Of a stretch of DNA of 64,000 nt, positions 34,869-43,648 are shown piece after piece (position 1 is the first letter of the stretch; every line of letters starts with the position of its first letter). Below the pieces are notes generated by a model. That model had not been told where the DNA came from. It searched no databases and worked only from the letters and a program-made list of their open reading frames with translations. This DNA is from Bradyrhizobium erythrophlei (GTDB taxonomy: Bacteria > Pseudomonadota > Alphaproteobacteria > Rhizobiales > Xanthobacteraceae): contig NZ_LT670849.1 in assembly GCF_900142985.1 (NCBI RefSeq), forward strand, positions 2,046,001-2,110,000, in the 5' to 3' direction. The position numbers were made by a program, and so were the translations under genes.

Positions 34869-35671
34869 TGTCGGGCGAGGAAGAGGCCCCGTCGCGGATG
34901 AAATATAAGATTTACGAGAAAGAGCTACGCAAGCTCCAGGTCGAGCTCTGCCGCCTGCAGGAATGGGTGAAGGAGAAGAAGTTCCGAGTCATTATCCTGT
35001 TCGAAGGACGCGATGCCGCCGGCAAGGGCGGCACGATCAAGGCGCTCACCGAGAAGGTCAGCCCGCGCGTATTCAGAGTGGTGGCCCTGCCGACCCCTTC
35101 CGACCGCGAAAAGAGCCAGATGTTCGTGCAACGTTATATGCAGCATTTCCCGGCTGGCGGCGAAATCGTCCTTTTTGACCGCAGCTGGTACAATCGCGCC
35201 GGCGTCGAGTACGTCATGGGATTTTGTTCACCGGAGGAGCACCGGCGCTTCCTCGCGCTTTGCCCGCAGATCGAAAAATACATCGTCGATGCAGGCATTA
35301 TCCTCATCAAGTTCTGGCTCGAAGTTGGCAAGGAAGAGCAGGAACGGCGATTCAAGGCGAGGATCGACGATCCATTGAGGCAATGGAAGCTTAGTCCGAT
35401 GGATACCGAGTCCTATCGGCGCTGGTACGATTATTCACGTGCTCGCGATCTTATGTTCAAGGCCACGCACTCAAAGCACGCGCCGTGGACCATCGTCCGA
35501 TCCGACGACAAACGCCGCGCGCGTCTGAACTGCATCGCGCACGTGTTAAAGACGATTCCTCACAAGAAGGTCTCGCGCGCCAAGGTGCGGTTACCCAAAC
35601 GGTCCGGCAAAGGCCGCTATGATGACCAAGCAGGCCTGCGCCGGATGAACTTCGTGGTAGAGCGCTATTGA
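34868..35671 (+). CDS. ppk2: Polyphosphate kinase 2
   Basis: 267 residues, the single-domain PPK2 size. Walker A is GRDAAGKGG at 47-55, the lid or Walker-B region is VLFDRSWYNRAGVEYVMGF at about 101-119, and the further PPK2 motifs FWLEVGKEEQERRF and DDPLRQWKLSPMD are present. The family transfers phosphate between polyphosphate and nucleoside di- or monophosphates, so the enzyme could regenerate ATP or GTP when respiration is limited. The fit with the neighbouring fermentative genes supports that direction (inference). Translation is coupled to the upstream hypothetical gene. The C-terminus is Lys/Arg-rich. Confidence 0.93.
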   Translation: MSGEEEAPSRMKYKIYEKELRKLQVELCRLQEWVKEKKFRVIILFEGRDAAGKGGTIKALTEKVSPRVFRVVALPTPSDREKSQMFVQRYMQHFPAGGEIVLFDRSWYNRAGVEYVMGFCSPEEHRRFLALCPQIEKYIVDAGIILIKFWLEVGKEEQERRFKARIDDPLRQWKLSPMDTESYRRWYDYSRARDLMFKATHSKHAPWTIVRSDDKRRARLNCIAHVLKTIPHKKVSRAKVRLPKRSGKGRYDDQAGLRRMNFVVERY

Positions 35672-35698
35672 TGCCCCCGAGCCCGATCTCCGTTTCGC

Positions 35699-36133
35699 TC
35701 ACTGGAGCGCAATAGTGACTCCGCCTACGGCAGCCGACACTTCGACGCCGACCTTGCCGCCAGCCAGCTCCAGGACGACGCCCTTCTCATTCTGCAAAGC
35801 CACGCCGCCGGCACCTGCCGCCAGCGCCCCGCCGGCACCAATCACGCTGTAGTGCCCCTGAATGTCGCTCGGACTACGGAGATTCAGCGCCCTGCCGACG
35901 AAATTCGTCGTAGACGCACCGATCGAAAATCCGACGCTCATCCCCGAAACTTGAAATGGATAGCGATGGCCACGAAAATGCAATACGCCGTGACCACCGC
36001 CGACACCCACGATGAAGCCGCCTTTTGTAAAGACGACACGGACCTGGCCGGTTTCCGCCCTTGACGGCGACGCTGTGCCGGCCGCCAAAAGTACGAGTAA
36101 AGCTGCTCCGAGTCCGGTCAGATAACTTCTCAT
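35699..36133 (-). CDS. Exported glycine-rich protein, SYLF-like layout (paralogue B)
   Basis: 144 residues with the signal peptide MRSYLTGLGAALLVLLAAG. The mature part reads VRVVFTKGGFIVGVGGGHGVL, then YPFQVSGMSVGFSIGAS and YSVIGAGGALAAGAGGVAL, homologous along its length to the copies at 26550-26993 and 36156-36611. It is 22 bp downstream of paralogue C on the same strand, a local duplication. Both probably belong to the operon of the large decarboxylase. It is convergent with PPK2. The role is unknown; the family may bind lipids if the SYLF resemblance is real. Confidence 0.75.
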   Translation of the reverse strand: MRSYLTGLGAALLVLLAAGTASPSRAETGQVRVVFTKGGFIVGVGGGHGVLHFRGHRYPFQVSGMSVGFSIGASTTNFVGRALNLRSPSDIQGHYSVIGAGGALAAGAGGVALQNEKGVVLELAGGKVGVEVSAAVGGVTIALQ

Positions 36134-36155
36134 GGGTGTTCCTCCAGGTTTGACG

Positions 36156-36611
36156 TCAGTCCGGGGTCGAACGGGATTGATCCAGCGTGATCACCACTTT
36201 GGTGATATTGGCGGACACTTCGAGGCCGCCCTTGAAGCCCTGCAAACTGATGGTGACGCCCTTATCGTTCCTGAGCTGCACGCCGCCAAAGCCGCCGACG
36301 AGGGCTCCGCCCGCGCCGACCACACTATAGGTTCCGGAAAAATCGCTGAGTTCTTTCATGTAAGCGGCGCGTCCGACGAACTTGTTGATCGAAGCGCCCG
36401 CCGTGAGGCCGAGGCTCAGCCCCTGGACCGTGAACGGATAGTTGCGGTGACGGAAGGTCAGAACCCCCTTACCGCCGCCGGCGCCGACGACGAATCCTGC
36501 TTTGGCGACGGTGACGCGGACGGTCCCTGTGATGGCATGCGATGGCGCTGCCGCGCCGACAGCAACGGCGAGCATCACCCAGGCGATCCGTCTCGCAAGC
36601 CGTTTCCTCAT
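36156..36611 (-). CDS. Exported glycine-rich protein, SYLF-like layout (paralogue C)
   Basis: 151 residues from MRKRLARRIAWVMLAVAVGA, a signal peptide with a basic front. The mature part contains VAKAGFVVGAGGGKGVLTF and VSANITKVVITL, collinear with paralogues A and B. An upstream in-frame ATG at 36713 overlaps the decarboxylase stop and would add 34 residues before the signal peptide; I prefer 36611. It follows the decarboxylase gene by about 98 bp and precedes paralogue B, and probably shares the FixK-driven transcript from 39457. Confidence 0.72.
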   Translation of the reverse strand: MRKRLARRIAWVMLAVAVGAAAPSHAITGTVRVTVAKAGFVVGAGGGKGVLTFRHRNYPFTVQGLSLGLTAGASINKFVGRAAYMKELSDFSGTYSVVGAGGALVGGFGGVQLRNDKGVTISLQGFKGGLEVSANITKVVITLDQSRSTPD

Positions 36612-36709
36612 GTGTGCCGATCTGCCGCTAACTCCAACTCCACAATGAAAAGGAGAGTCGGATTCGCCTCGAGATAGAGGAATGAGCCATGCATAGTTCA
36701 TCTCTTCCC

Positions 36710-39457
36710 TCATTCCGCTGCTGGCCGAAATCTGGCCGCTGGCGGACGGCGATCACCGAATTTGGCTAATGCCTCAGGATGCACGAGCTTCAGACCCTGC
36801 ACGGCGTTGTAGCCGTGGATCTCCTTCACATCGAGCTTACGCATGAAGTCGATGGTCTCCTGGGTAATGACCTGACCGGGTACCATGATCGGAAAACCGG
36901 GCGGATAGGGAATGACGAAGCTGGCGGAGACCAGATCGGGACCATTCTTCAGGCGCCGGTCGATCTCGGGATCGTTCAGGCGGATATACTCGCATCCCGC
37001 TGCATCGTAGGCCGCAAAGAAACCGCTGCGGATATCACCTTCATTGGTTTTCTCGCCGGCGTCGCCGCGGAAGCCGTCATGGAAATGAGAGAAGTTCGGC
37101 AGATCGGGCACGTCTGTCATCAGGCTCTTGACCCGCGCGTCGAAGGCCTTGATCGCATTCGCGCCGCCTTGGGCGAGATCGCACTCGACCTCGCTGCAAA
37201 TCTCTGCCAACACCCGAATGAGGTGGGCTACGTCGCTCCGGGTATTGTTGATGTTGGACTGGATCAGCACGGAATTGCGCGAGGTCTTGTTGACCTGGAT
37301 TCCGTACCGCGTGGCCAGAAGGCCCTTGAACTGCGTGCCATCGAACGCGGCAGTACCGCAAACCAGCGTCAGGCGCGTCGGGTCTAAACAGAATTCGTCT
37401 TCCTTCAGGCTGCGCAGGACCTGGCTCCAATTGGCGCCTTGCGCGAGGTAGTCGGTGAAGCCGCTCGAACGATATTCCGCTGGCACCATTTTGTCGGCGC
37501 CAAGCACGCTGAAATACTTGGAGATCAGCGAATTGGAAGCGACGGCCTTGCGGATCGCGAAGGCGATCTCGATGGCGTTGGCGACGAGGCCATAGCCTTC
37601 CAGTTCCATCTGCCGGCGCGCGACGTCAAGGCTCGCGATTAGCTGCTGGTTTGGGCTTGTCGAGGCATGAGTGAATACAGCCTCCTTGAATTGCGCCTCC
37701 ACGGTGTGGAAATCCACGTCCTTGACGAACAGCATTGAGCCCTGACGGATCGCGGACATCGATTTATGCGTGGAATTGGTCTGATAGACGCGTAGCCGAA
37801 TCTGGCGCGGGTCCGGCAACAGCCTCGTGTTCAGCAACGTTTCATTGGATGGATTGTCACCGAGCGAGGCACGATGCTTCTCGTAAGTCTCGATCGATTT
37901 GGGATCGTTCATCCATGCTTCGATGTCGTGCGCCGCACCCATGGCGGTACGCGGCCGTAGGAACGGCGAAAAGCGCGCGAAGCCGAACCACGCTTCGTCC
38001 CACAGGAAGATCAGGTCGGGCTTGATCGCGAGGCACTCCTCCATCACCCGGCGCGTATTGTAGATGTGGCCATCGAAGGTGCAGTTGGTCAGATCGACCA
38101 TCTTGACCCGGTTCAATCGGTTTTCGGCTTTCAGATTCAGGAGAGCCTGCTTGATGGTCTTGAGCGGGACCGCGCCGTACATCGAATATTCCGTCATCGG
38201 GAATGCTTCTACGTAGAGCGGCTGCGCACCCGAGAGCACCATGCCGTAGTGGTGCGACTTGTGGCAGTTGCGATCGACGATCACGATGTCACCTGGTGAC
38301 AGCAACGCTTGCACCGCCATCTTGTTGGACGTCGATGTTCCGTTGGTGACAAAGTAGACCTGGTCGGCGCCGAAGGCGCGAGCAGCCTTGTCCTGCGCCC
38401 TTTTTATGTTACCCGTGGGCTCGAGAAGGCTGTCGAGGCCGCCTGTGGTGGCACTGCTCTCGGCAAGGAACAGGTTCGGGCCGTAAAATTCGCCCATGTC
38501 GCGGATCCAGTCCGACCTGAATACGGACTTGCCGCGCGCGATGGGGAGCGCATGGAATGTCCCAATCGGGCGCTGGGCATATTTCTTGAGGTTGTCGAAG
38601 AATGGCGTCTCGTAGCGGTCCTGCACGCCTTCGAGGATCGCAAGATGCAGTTCGAGCAATTCCTCCACCGAATAGAAGATGCGGCGCGCGACATTGGCCT
38701 CCGGGTTACCTGCCAACTCCTCTACATTCCGGTTTGAAACCAGATAGATATCGAGCTCGGGTCGTATTCGCTTCAATGTCTTGGCCAGCGCCAGCGCAGA
38801 GTCGGACGTCTCCTTTTGATCCATCGAAGCCATGAGCGCGCGCAGCACCGGTGCATCGTGCCGGGAACGCAGCCCAAAACCCTCGTTGACGACGACGGCG
38901 CCGAGGTCCGGATTGAGCATGGCGGCGCAGAACGCGTCCTCGAAACTGCCGACGAAGACTGGCTCGTGGACGAAAGCATCAACCGAACGCCGCAACTTGC
39001 GCCACTCGGCAGCCAAATGTGACCAACTGGCCGCAGGCAAACCGGTGACGACCAGCGTCTCAAAATACGGACGGCGTGTCGTGGTTTCACCGAACCCTGG
39101 CGGCAGCAATTCCGGCATCTCGGCCTCGGCATCGGGATGCACGTCCCAATCGCCGGCATGCTGCCGGAACGACCGCGTGTTCAACGCTTGCGAGATCCGC
39201 GTTGTCAGCGCCAGTAAACCGACCGTGTCGCTCGCAGCCGCCCGCTCCCTCAACTCCGCCATCAGGCGCGAGCCCGGATAAGCGTGAAACTCCTCGATGA
39301 CCGCGACCTGAGATAGCAACTCTTCGAAGCTAGCGCGATCCGTCGAACCTGCAGACCATGATTTGGCCGCCTCCACCAACGAGCGCCAATCGTCGGCCCT
39401 CGCGCCGGGGCCGGAAAAGAACTGGTCGATCCGCCGTTCCTGTGAAGCTTGCGCCAT
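36710..39457 (-). CDS. PLP-dependent Orn/Lys/Arg decarboxylase-family protein
   Basis: 915 residues, longer than the 710-760 of the enterobacterial acid-inducible enzymes. A receiver-like wing domain occupies about 135-290, and the PLP fold type I core follows: YFVTNGTSTSNKMA at 368-381, the cofactor Asp in FLWDEAWFGFARF at 484-496, and the Schiff-base lysine K565 in TNSTHKSMSAIRQGS. The reaction removes CO2 from a basic amino acid, consuming a cytosolic proton; the choice among Arg, Lys and Orn is not readable. About 130 extra N-terminal residues precede the wing domain. It heads an operon with two glycine-rich exported proteins and has a perfect palindromic FixK box 65.5 bp upstream. No cognate antiporter is adjacent. 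Confidence 0.9.
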   Translation of the reverse strand: MAQASQERRIDQFFSGPGARADDWRSLVEAAKSWSAGSTDRASFEELLSQVAVIEEFHAYPGSRLMAELRERAAASDTVGLLALTTRISQALNTRSFRQHAGDWDVHPDAEAEMPELLPPGFGETTTRRPYFETLVVTGLPAASWSHLAAEWRKLRRSVDAFVHEPVFVGSFEDAFCAAMLNPDLGAVVVNEGFGLRSRHDAPVLRALMASMDQKETSDSALALAKTLKRIRPELDIYLVSNRNVEELAGNPEANVARRIFYSVEELLELHLAILEGVQDRYETPFFDNLKKYAQRPIGTFHALPIARGKSVFRSDWIRDMGEFYGPNLFLAESSATTGGLDSLLEPTGNIKRAQDKAARAFGADQVYFVTNGTSTSNKMAVQALLSPGDIVIVDRNCHKSHHYGMVLSGAQPLYVEAFPMTEYSMYGAVPLKTIKQALLNLKAENRLNRVKMVDLTNCTFDGHIYNTRRVMEECLAIKPDLIFLWDEAWFGFARFSPFLRPRTAMGAAHDIEAWMNDPKSIETYEKHRASLGDNPSNETLLNTRLLPDPRQIRLRVYQTNSTHKSMSAIRQGSMLFVKDVDFHTVEAQFKEAVFTHASTSPNQQLIASLDVARRQMELEGYGLVANAIEIAFAIRKAVASNSLISKYFSVLGADKMVPAEYRSSGFTDYLAQGANWSQVLRSLKEDEFCLDPTRLTLVCGTAAFDGTQFKGLLATRYGIQVNKTSRNSVLIQSNINNTRSDVAHLIRVLAEICSEVECDLAQGGANAIKAFDARVKSLMTDVPDLPNFSHFHDGFRGDAGEKTNEGDIRSGFFAAYDAAGCEYIRLNDPEIDRRLKNGPDLVSASFVIPYPPGFPIMVPGQVITQETIDFMRKLDVKEIHGYNAVQGLKLVHPEALAKFGDRRPPAARFRPAAE

Positions 39458-39515
39458 TGCCGTCTCCCAATCTGCGATTTCGGGCGACGGTAGTTGGCGC
39501 CATGCGATCCGAGTC

Positions 39516-39529
39516 TTGATCTAGATCAA
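39516..39529 (-). promoter_or_regulatory. FixK/FNR-type box (decarboxylase operon)
   Basis: TTGATCTAGATCAA inside the 16-bp perfect palindrome CTTGATCTAGATCAAG (39515-39530). The centre is 65.5 bp upstream of the ATG at 39457. Confidence 0.82.
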
Positions 39530-39619
39530 GTCGAGCAAATCGGTGCCTATCGCTCCTCGCGGTATTTGAGTCGACATGCGGAGCCGGATGACGACTGACG
39601 AAGATTTAGTGTCGCACCG

Positions 39620-41230
39620 CTAACCGCCGGCTGGCAAGGTGATTTCAAAGGTCGAGCCGCGAGAATCCGAATTGGCAAGCCGCAACTTGCCGCTATGATT
39701 CTCGAGAACTGTGCGACAAATGGCGAGCCCGAGACCCATGCCCGCCGGTTTGGTCGTGAAGAATGGATCGAATATGCGATCGCGGTCTTCGAGAAATATC
39801 CCGGTGCCGGAATCTTGAACGGACAGCAAGACGGTTGAATTTGCAGCGCGGCGCGCCGCAAGCCGCAAAAACCTCTCTTCAGGAGCAATCTGATTCATGG
39901 CCTCAATAGCGTTCTTGACCAAGTTCAAGACCACCTGTTGCAATTGCGTAGGATCAGCAAGGACTGGCGGAAGATCATCCTCCAAATCGGTTGCCACGGA
40001 GATTTCATTGATCTGCAGATCATGCTGCACCAACCTGAGCACCTGTCGGGCCACATCCTCGACGCGCATCATCTTTCGTTGATCGACTAGCGTCTTTGTG
40101 GACAGCGCGCGAATAGCAGAGATGACTGCACCTACCCGATGGCTGGTAGTCTCAATATCATCGAGAATGTTCTCCAGATCGGCCAGGACAGGAGGCTCCG
40201 CACGAAGCTGACTGAGCGCGGCGCTGGCATTTAACGCGATCGCAGCAAGTGGAGTTCTAAGCTCATGAGCCATTGCGGCCGTGGCCGCCTCGACGCTCAT
40301 GAGCCGGTTGCCCCGCTCGCGCCTCTGCAAGGTGAGCGCGTTGGCTAGACGGGAATAGAGAAACGTCATTTCGGTGAGCAATACGCCCAATAACATGCAG
40401 CTTGCAACGAGCGAGAAGCACCGCGCGGCGTACCAACCGATAGAGAAGCGAACCGCGCTGACGACCGCGGCCAACAGAAAATTGGGTATCCAGGCGAGCA
40501 ACGTGACCATGAGCCAAAGATCGAGGATAGTGCGCTGGCGGAAAAGCAATGCCGCCAGTGCGGTCCCTGCCAGTGCACACAGCATCAAGTTGACCTGAAT
40601 AGCCAATCGAGTCTGAAGCGTCACGCTTTCCCTGTAGAGTTCCGGCAGATATTCGGTAGCCTGCGTCACGCACCATGTCAGTCCCGCCATCAACACGAAC
40701 GACAAGATTATTGTGAACGCAGCCTTGGTCTTGGCCGACCCGCGCGTCGGCGCAAATTTCCAATCCGCATCCTTCGATAACGCGTAAGCGAGCACCGCCG
40801 CCAGATACGTCGAATGCCAGAGCACGAAGAACCAGGCTGCGCTGTTGTGGCCGTCCCCAATCAGGCCGGCCGGGGCATATGCCCCCGGGAATGCCAATGT
40901 TTGTAGAAAAGCAAACGAGCCACTAAACAGGTAACCGCAAGAGAGCACCAGGAGAGAGGGATGCGGCTGTATCGCGTATTGGGTAAACAACAGGCTTGCC
41001 GTGATAAGATCCGCCACGCAGAGAACGCTCTGCAGGACCGGGACGAAGCTGTCGACGCGAGCCGCCTGAATGTGGGCAAACGGCGCAATGACCACGGCGA
41101 CTACCGACAGGAAAATCACGACGCCTAGCGCCGTTTTCCGCTGTGCTGTGGTGGCGGGCATCGCGGCAATCACGATCGGAAATTCAGAATCCGATTCTCT
41201 GGCGATCCCCCCCGCTCCGTTCTCCGACAT
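39620..41230 (-). CDS. MASE4-type membrane sensor histidine kinase
   Basis: 536 residues. The N-terminal ~290 residues hold about eight hydrophobic segments in the MASE4 arrangement, including FPGAYAPAGLIGDGHNSAAW and a following WHSTYLAAVLAYAL. The kinase part has the phospho-accepting His322 in AMAHELRTPLAAIALNAS, the DIETTSHRVGAVISAIRAL helix, and the ATP domain (NLVKNAIEAMNQ; DSGTGIF; GMGLGLAICRTV). The sensed signal is unknown; the membrane location would suit a respiratory or quinone cue (inference). There is no adjacent response regulator, but two lone regulators lie 2 kb away at 43047 and 43649 and could be partners. The nearest FixK box (41435) is about 210 bp away. Confidence 0.9.
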   Translation of the reverse strand: MSENGAGGIARESDSEFPIVIAAMPATTAQRKTALGVVIFLSVVAVVIAPFAHIQAARVDSFVPVLQSVLCVADLITASLLFTQYAIQPHPSLLVLSCGYLFSGSFAFLQTLAFPGAYAPAGLIGDGHNSAAWFFVLWHSTYLAAVLAYALSKDADWKFAPTRGSAKTKAAFTIILSFVLMAGLTWCVTQATEYLPELYRESVTLQTRLAIQVNLMLCALAGTALAALLFRQRTILDLWLMVTLLAWIPNFLLAAVVSAVRFSIGWYAARCFSLVASCMLLGVLLTEMTFLYSRLANALTLQRRERGNRLMSVEAATAAMAHELRTPLAAIALNASAALSQLRAEPPVLADLENILDDIETTSHRVGAVISAIRALSTKTLVDQRKMMRVEDVARQVLRLVQHDLQINEISVATDLEDDLPPVLADPTQLQQVVLNLVKNAIEAMNQIAPEERFLRLAARRAANSTVLLSVQDSGTGIFLEDRDRIFDPFFTTKPAGMGLGLAICRTVLENHSGKLRLANSDSRGSTFEITLPAGG

Positions 41231-41302
41231 CAGGCCTGCCCTCTTAGGTCGACAGGATTAAGGTGCACCGAAGGTCCTCGGTTAAGCAAGGATTCGCAGA
41301 GC

Positions 41303-41419
41303 CTAATCTTAGTCGGTGGCCAGACCCCCGTGCTTGGCGTCGCCGTCCCCTATGCCGTCAGCAATGTGGTGCTGACGATGCTGGGTCGCCTGATCGTAAC
41401 TCTGACGTTAGCGACTTGA
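41303..41419 (+). pseudogene. C-terminal remnant of an AspT-like transporter
   Basis: 39 codons ending in TGA read TPVLGVAVPYAVSNVVLTML after LILVGGQ. They align with the C-terminus of the intact AspT at 55668-57359 ([21 protein letters not shown]), the last helix of this permease family. No upstream part of the gene is found. An N-terminal remnant of a similar transporter is at 55529-55653. This is a fragment of a lost second AspT-type gene. Confidence 0.6.
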
Positions 41420-41434
41420 TCACACGCCGAGCAC

Positions 41435-41448
41435 TTGATCTGGATCAA
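41435..41448 (+). promoter_or_regulatory. FixK/FNR-type box (hydrolase-IalB operon)
   Basis: TTGATCTGGATCAA, perfect consensus. The centre is 83.5 bp before the ATG at 41525. Confidence 0.78.
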
Positions 41449-41524
41449 GCGAGGTGCCTCCGATCCGCTGAAGCCTTTCGCGATCATTGGCCCTTATTCG
41501 GCGATCGAAGTCCGGGTGGAAAAA

Positions 41525-42430
41525 ATGATTCGATCCTTCTGCAGGTCCGCCGCCATCGTGGCGGCCGTGGCGCTCGCCCTACCCGGCGCTGGCCGAAGCG
41601 CCGACGATCCAACGCTGCGACCGATTCAGGAGGAAGTCTGGGCGCTACCCCTGATCCTTCCCACGATCGCCTATGTGGTTCGTCCGGTCGGGCCGGGGCC
41701 CTTTCCGCTGGCCGTGATGAATCACGGCGTGTCCCTCAACCCGCGTGATCGCAGCTTCTTCCCGTTGGTCGAGTTCCGCGATGCCGCGATGTGGTTTGCA
41801 CGCCGAGGCTACATGGTCGTGGCGCCAAGCGGCTCTGGATACGGCGCAGGCGCCCTCGACATGCCAGAGCGCGGGCTGTTTTCCGTATTCTATTCGAAGA
41901 TCGGAAGCTGCAATAACCCGAACTTCAGGGATGCGGGAATGGCCACCGCCTTGCTCGATCAGTGGATCATCGACTACATGACCGATCAGAAATTGGCCGC
42001 TCCCAATAGCTCTATTGTCATCGGCCAGTCGGCGGGAGGCTGGGGTACCATCGCCTTGTCGAGCCAAAACCTGCCTTCGGTGAAGGCGCTGATAGTATTT
42101 GCCGGCGGCCGCGGCGGCCGCGTCGGCGGCAAGCCCAACAACAATTGCGCACCGGATAAACTGGTCGACGCGACAGGCGGATTCGGCCGCACCGCACGGA
42201 CACCGATGCTGTGGATCTATATCGAGAACGACACGTTCTTCGGACCTGACTTATCCAGGCGAATGTTCGACGCTTACACCGGCGCCGGTGGCAATGCCGA
42301 ATACCACCTGATGCCGCCTTTCGGCAGCGAGGGGCATTTTTTCATCGATTCACCCGATGCGATTCCACAATGGTCGCCTTTAGTCAGTCAATTTCTCGAC
42401 GCGCGTCGTGAGCGCGACGGAGGTGGCTGA
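41525..42430 (+). CDS. Exported alpha/beta-hydrolase
   Basis: 301 residues with the signal peptide MIRSFCRSAAIVAAVALALPGAG. The nucleophile elbow is GQSAGGWG with Ser169, an oxyanion-type motif is NHGVS at 66-70, and the acid and His are likely in LWIYIENDTFFG and GSEGHFFI. The fold is close to dienelactone-hydrolase/acetyl-esterase relatives, acting in the periplasm on an unknown ester. The ATG at 41525 with a GGTGG site gives the signal peptide; the open frame upstream starts inside the FixK box. The stop overlaps the IalB start (TGATG), so the two form an operon. Confidence 0.82.
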   Translation: MIRSFCRSAAIVAAVALALPGAGRSADDPTLRPIQEEVWALPLILPTIAYVVRPVGPGPFPLAVMNHGVSLNPRDRSFFPLVEFRDAAMWFARRGYMVVAPSGSGYGAGALDMPERGLFSVFYSKIGSCNNPNFRDAGMATALLDQWIIDYMTDQKLAAPNSSIVIGQSAGGWGTIALSSQNLPSVKALIVFAGGRGGRVGGKPNNNCAPDKLVDATGGFGRTARTPMLWIYIENDTFFGPDLSRRMFDAYTGAGGNAEYHLMPPFGSEGHFFIDSPDAIPQWSPLVSQFLDARRERDGGG

Positions 42431-43035
42431 TGCGGGATTGTTGCCATCAGAAGTCCATTTCCTCGATAATCGTGGCGTTGCTGAGCCTGCCGATGTCAAA
42501 CTTCGTCGCCCATGGGCAACAGGGCACGCCCGCAGAACCCGTCGGCGTGGAAACAAAGATGGAATTTTCCCTCCGCGGTCAACGCGATGCGCGCGCAATC
42601 AAATACGGCGACTGGCGAAAATTCTGCTTCCAGACACCCGGTGCCAAAACGGTGTGCCGCACCACCATCAGCGGCAAGTGGGAGACCGGCCAATCGGCGG
42701 TCCGGGTCGACTTTATCGAGCGTGAAGGCGAAGACGCAGCCCGTTTACAGCTCTTCCTGCCGGTGGGGCTTTATCTTCAGGCCGCCGCTAGGCTCACGGT
42801 CGACCAGGGCAAACCTTTTCGAATTCCCTTTGTGTGGTGCCTCACTAACACCTGCATCGCCGGGGATCGAGCCAATCCGGCGCTGATCCGGCAAATGGAA
42901 ACGGGGCAGCAATTGAAGCTTGAAGTGGCGGACACAAACTTACTGAGCGTCAGCACGATGCTCCCGTTAAGCCAGTTTGCCTCGGTCCGCAAGGCAGCCG
43001 CAAGTCGCATCTTCAAGCAGGAAGTCGACGAATAA
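42430..43035 (+). CDS. Invasion-associated locus B (IalB) family exported protein
   Basis: 201 residues with an N-terminal hydrophobic export signal (ISSIIVALLSLPMSNFVAHG). IalB hallmarks are GDWRKFCFQTPGAKTVCRTT with its Cys pair, the internal LQLFLPVGLYLQAAARLTVD and a second Cys pair in FVWCLTNTCIA. IalB proteins are periplasmic or outer-membrane-associated; the name comes from Bartonella invasion, but in free-living alphaproteobacteria the role is unknown. Translation is coupled to the hydrolase gene, and the operon is probably driven by the FixK box at 41435. Confidence 0.85.
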   Translation: MRDCCHQKSISSIIVALLSLPMSNFVAHGQQGTPAEPVGVETKMEFSLRGQRDARAIKYGDWRKFCFQTPGAKTVCRTTISGKWETGQSAVRVDFIEREGEDAARLQLFLPVGLYLQAAARLTVDQGKPFRIPFVWCLTNTCIAGDRANPALIRQMETGQQLKLEVADTNLLSVSTMLPLSQFASVRKAAASRIFKQEVDE

Positions 43036-43046
43036 TCCGCCCCTCG

Positions 43047-43421
43047 TTATGCAATGCCAACGGATGCCCGCTCGATGGGCTCGATCAGAGATTTGGCCGC
43101 GAACGGCTTGGTGAGATAGGCGAGGCAGCCGGACTCGATCGCAGCCATTCGCGTGACCGGATTGTCCTTGCCCGTGATGTAAATGACCGGCAGAGAAATT
43201 CCAGCCGCCTTTAAACGATGGCGGAGTTCGATCCCGGACGCACCATTGAGGTTGATGTCGAGGACGATGCAAGTCGCCTTTGCGAAATCGTCGTTCTTTT
43301 GAAACGCCTCGGCCGAAGAAAACGATATGCTGTCGTAGCCATGCTCTCTCAGGAGCCGTTGGACACCTCTGAGCATTCCCGGGTCGTCGTCGACCACAAA
43401 GACGAGCTTTCGCTTCGACAA
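43047..43421 (-). CDS. Single-domain response regulator (FixJ-type receiver)
   Basis: About 124 residues, a lone receiver: acidic pocket FVVDDDPGML, phospho-accepting Asp in CIVLDINLNG, the Thr of VIYITGKDN, and the Lys of YLTKPFAAKSL. There is no output domain, so it may act as a phosphate sink or by protein contact. I prefer the TTG at 43421 (LSKRKLVF) with an AGGA site; the open frame continues to 43481. A TGTTC-N4-GGACA dyad at 43573-43586 lies upstream. It ends 11 bp from the convergent IalB gene. Its kinase may be the MASE4 or PAS kinase of this window. Confidence 0.82.
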   Translation of the reverse strand: MSKRKLVFVVDDDPGMLRGVQRLLREHGYDSISFSSAEAFQKNDDFAKATCIVLDINLNGASGIELRHRLKAAGISLPVIYITGKDNPVTRMAAIESGCLAYLTKPFAAKSLIEPIERASVGIA

Positions 43422-43572
43422 GTGCGCTGGTCCTGTTCTGCCGACGTGCACCCGCCTGCACGGCCCCGGCTTCCACGCCAACCAAATCGTAGTCGATTCG
43501 TTCCGCCATCAAACAGGCGATCCTGGAATCATTCTTTTGGTTCATCTACATTACGCCAAACTGAATTCCAAT

Positions 43573-43586
43573 TGTTCTCTGGGACA
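43573..43586. promoter_or_regulatory. Imperfect TGTCC-N4-GGACA dyad upstream of the receiver gene
   Basis: TGTTCTCTGGGACA differs by one base from the dyads at 44690-44703 and 44705-44718. It is about 150 bp upstream of the receiver start at 43421. Operator function is inferred from the shared motif. Confidence 0.4.
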
Positions 43587-43648
43587 ATAAGGAAGTGGCT
43601 CGTGGCGGCCACTATTCCCGCAACCGTGAAATGAGGATCAAGAAGGCC

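Larger units (their letters stand above)
41231..41524. other. Intergenic region upstream of the hydrolase gene
   Basis: 294 bp holding the AspT-like remnant (41303-41419) and the FixK box (41435-41448). The kinase promoter on the minus strand must also lie here. Confidence 0.4.

Noticed and set aside
41435..41524. N-terminal extensions starting at the TTG of a FixK box (also at 22862 and 60287)
   Set aside because: The box TTGATC..GATCAAG happens to encode I-x-I-K after a TTG. These are not starts; true starts with signal peptides or ribosome sites lie downstream.
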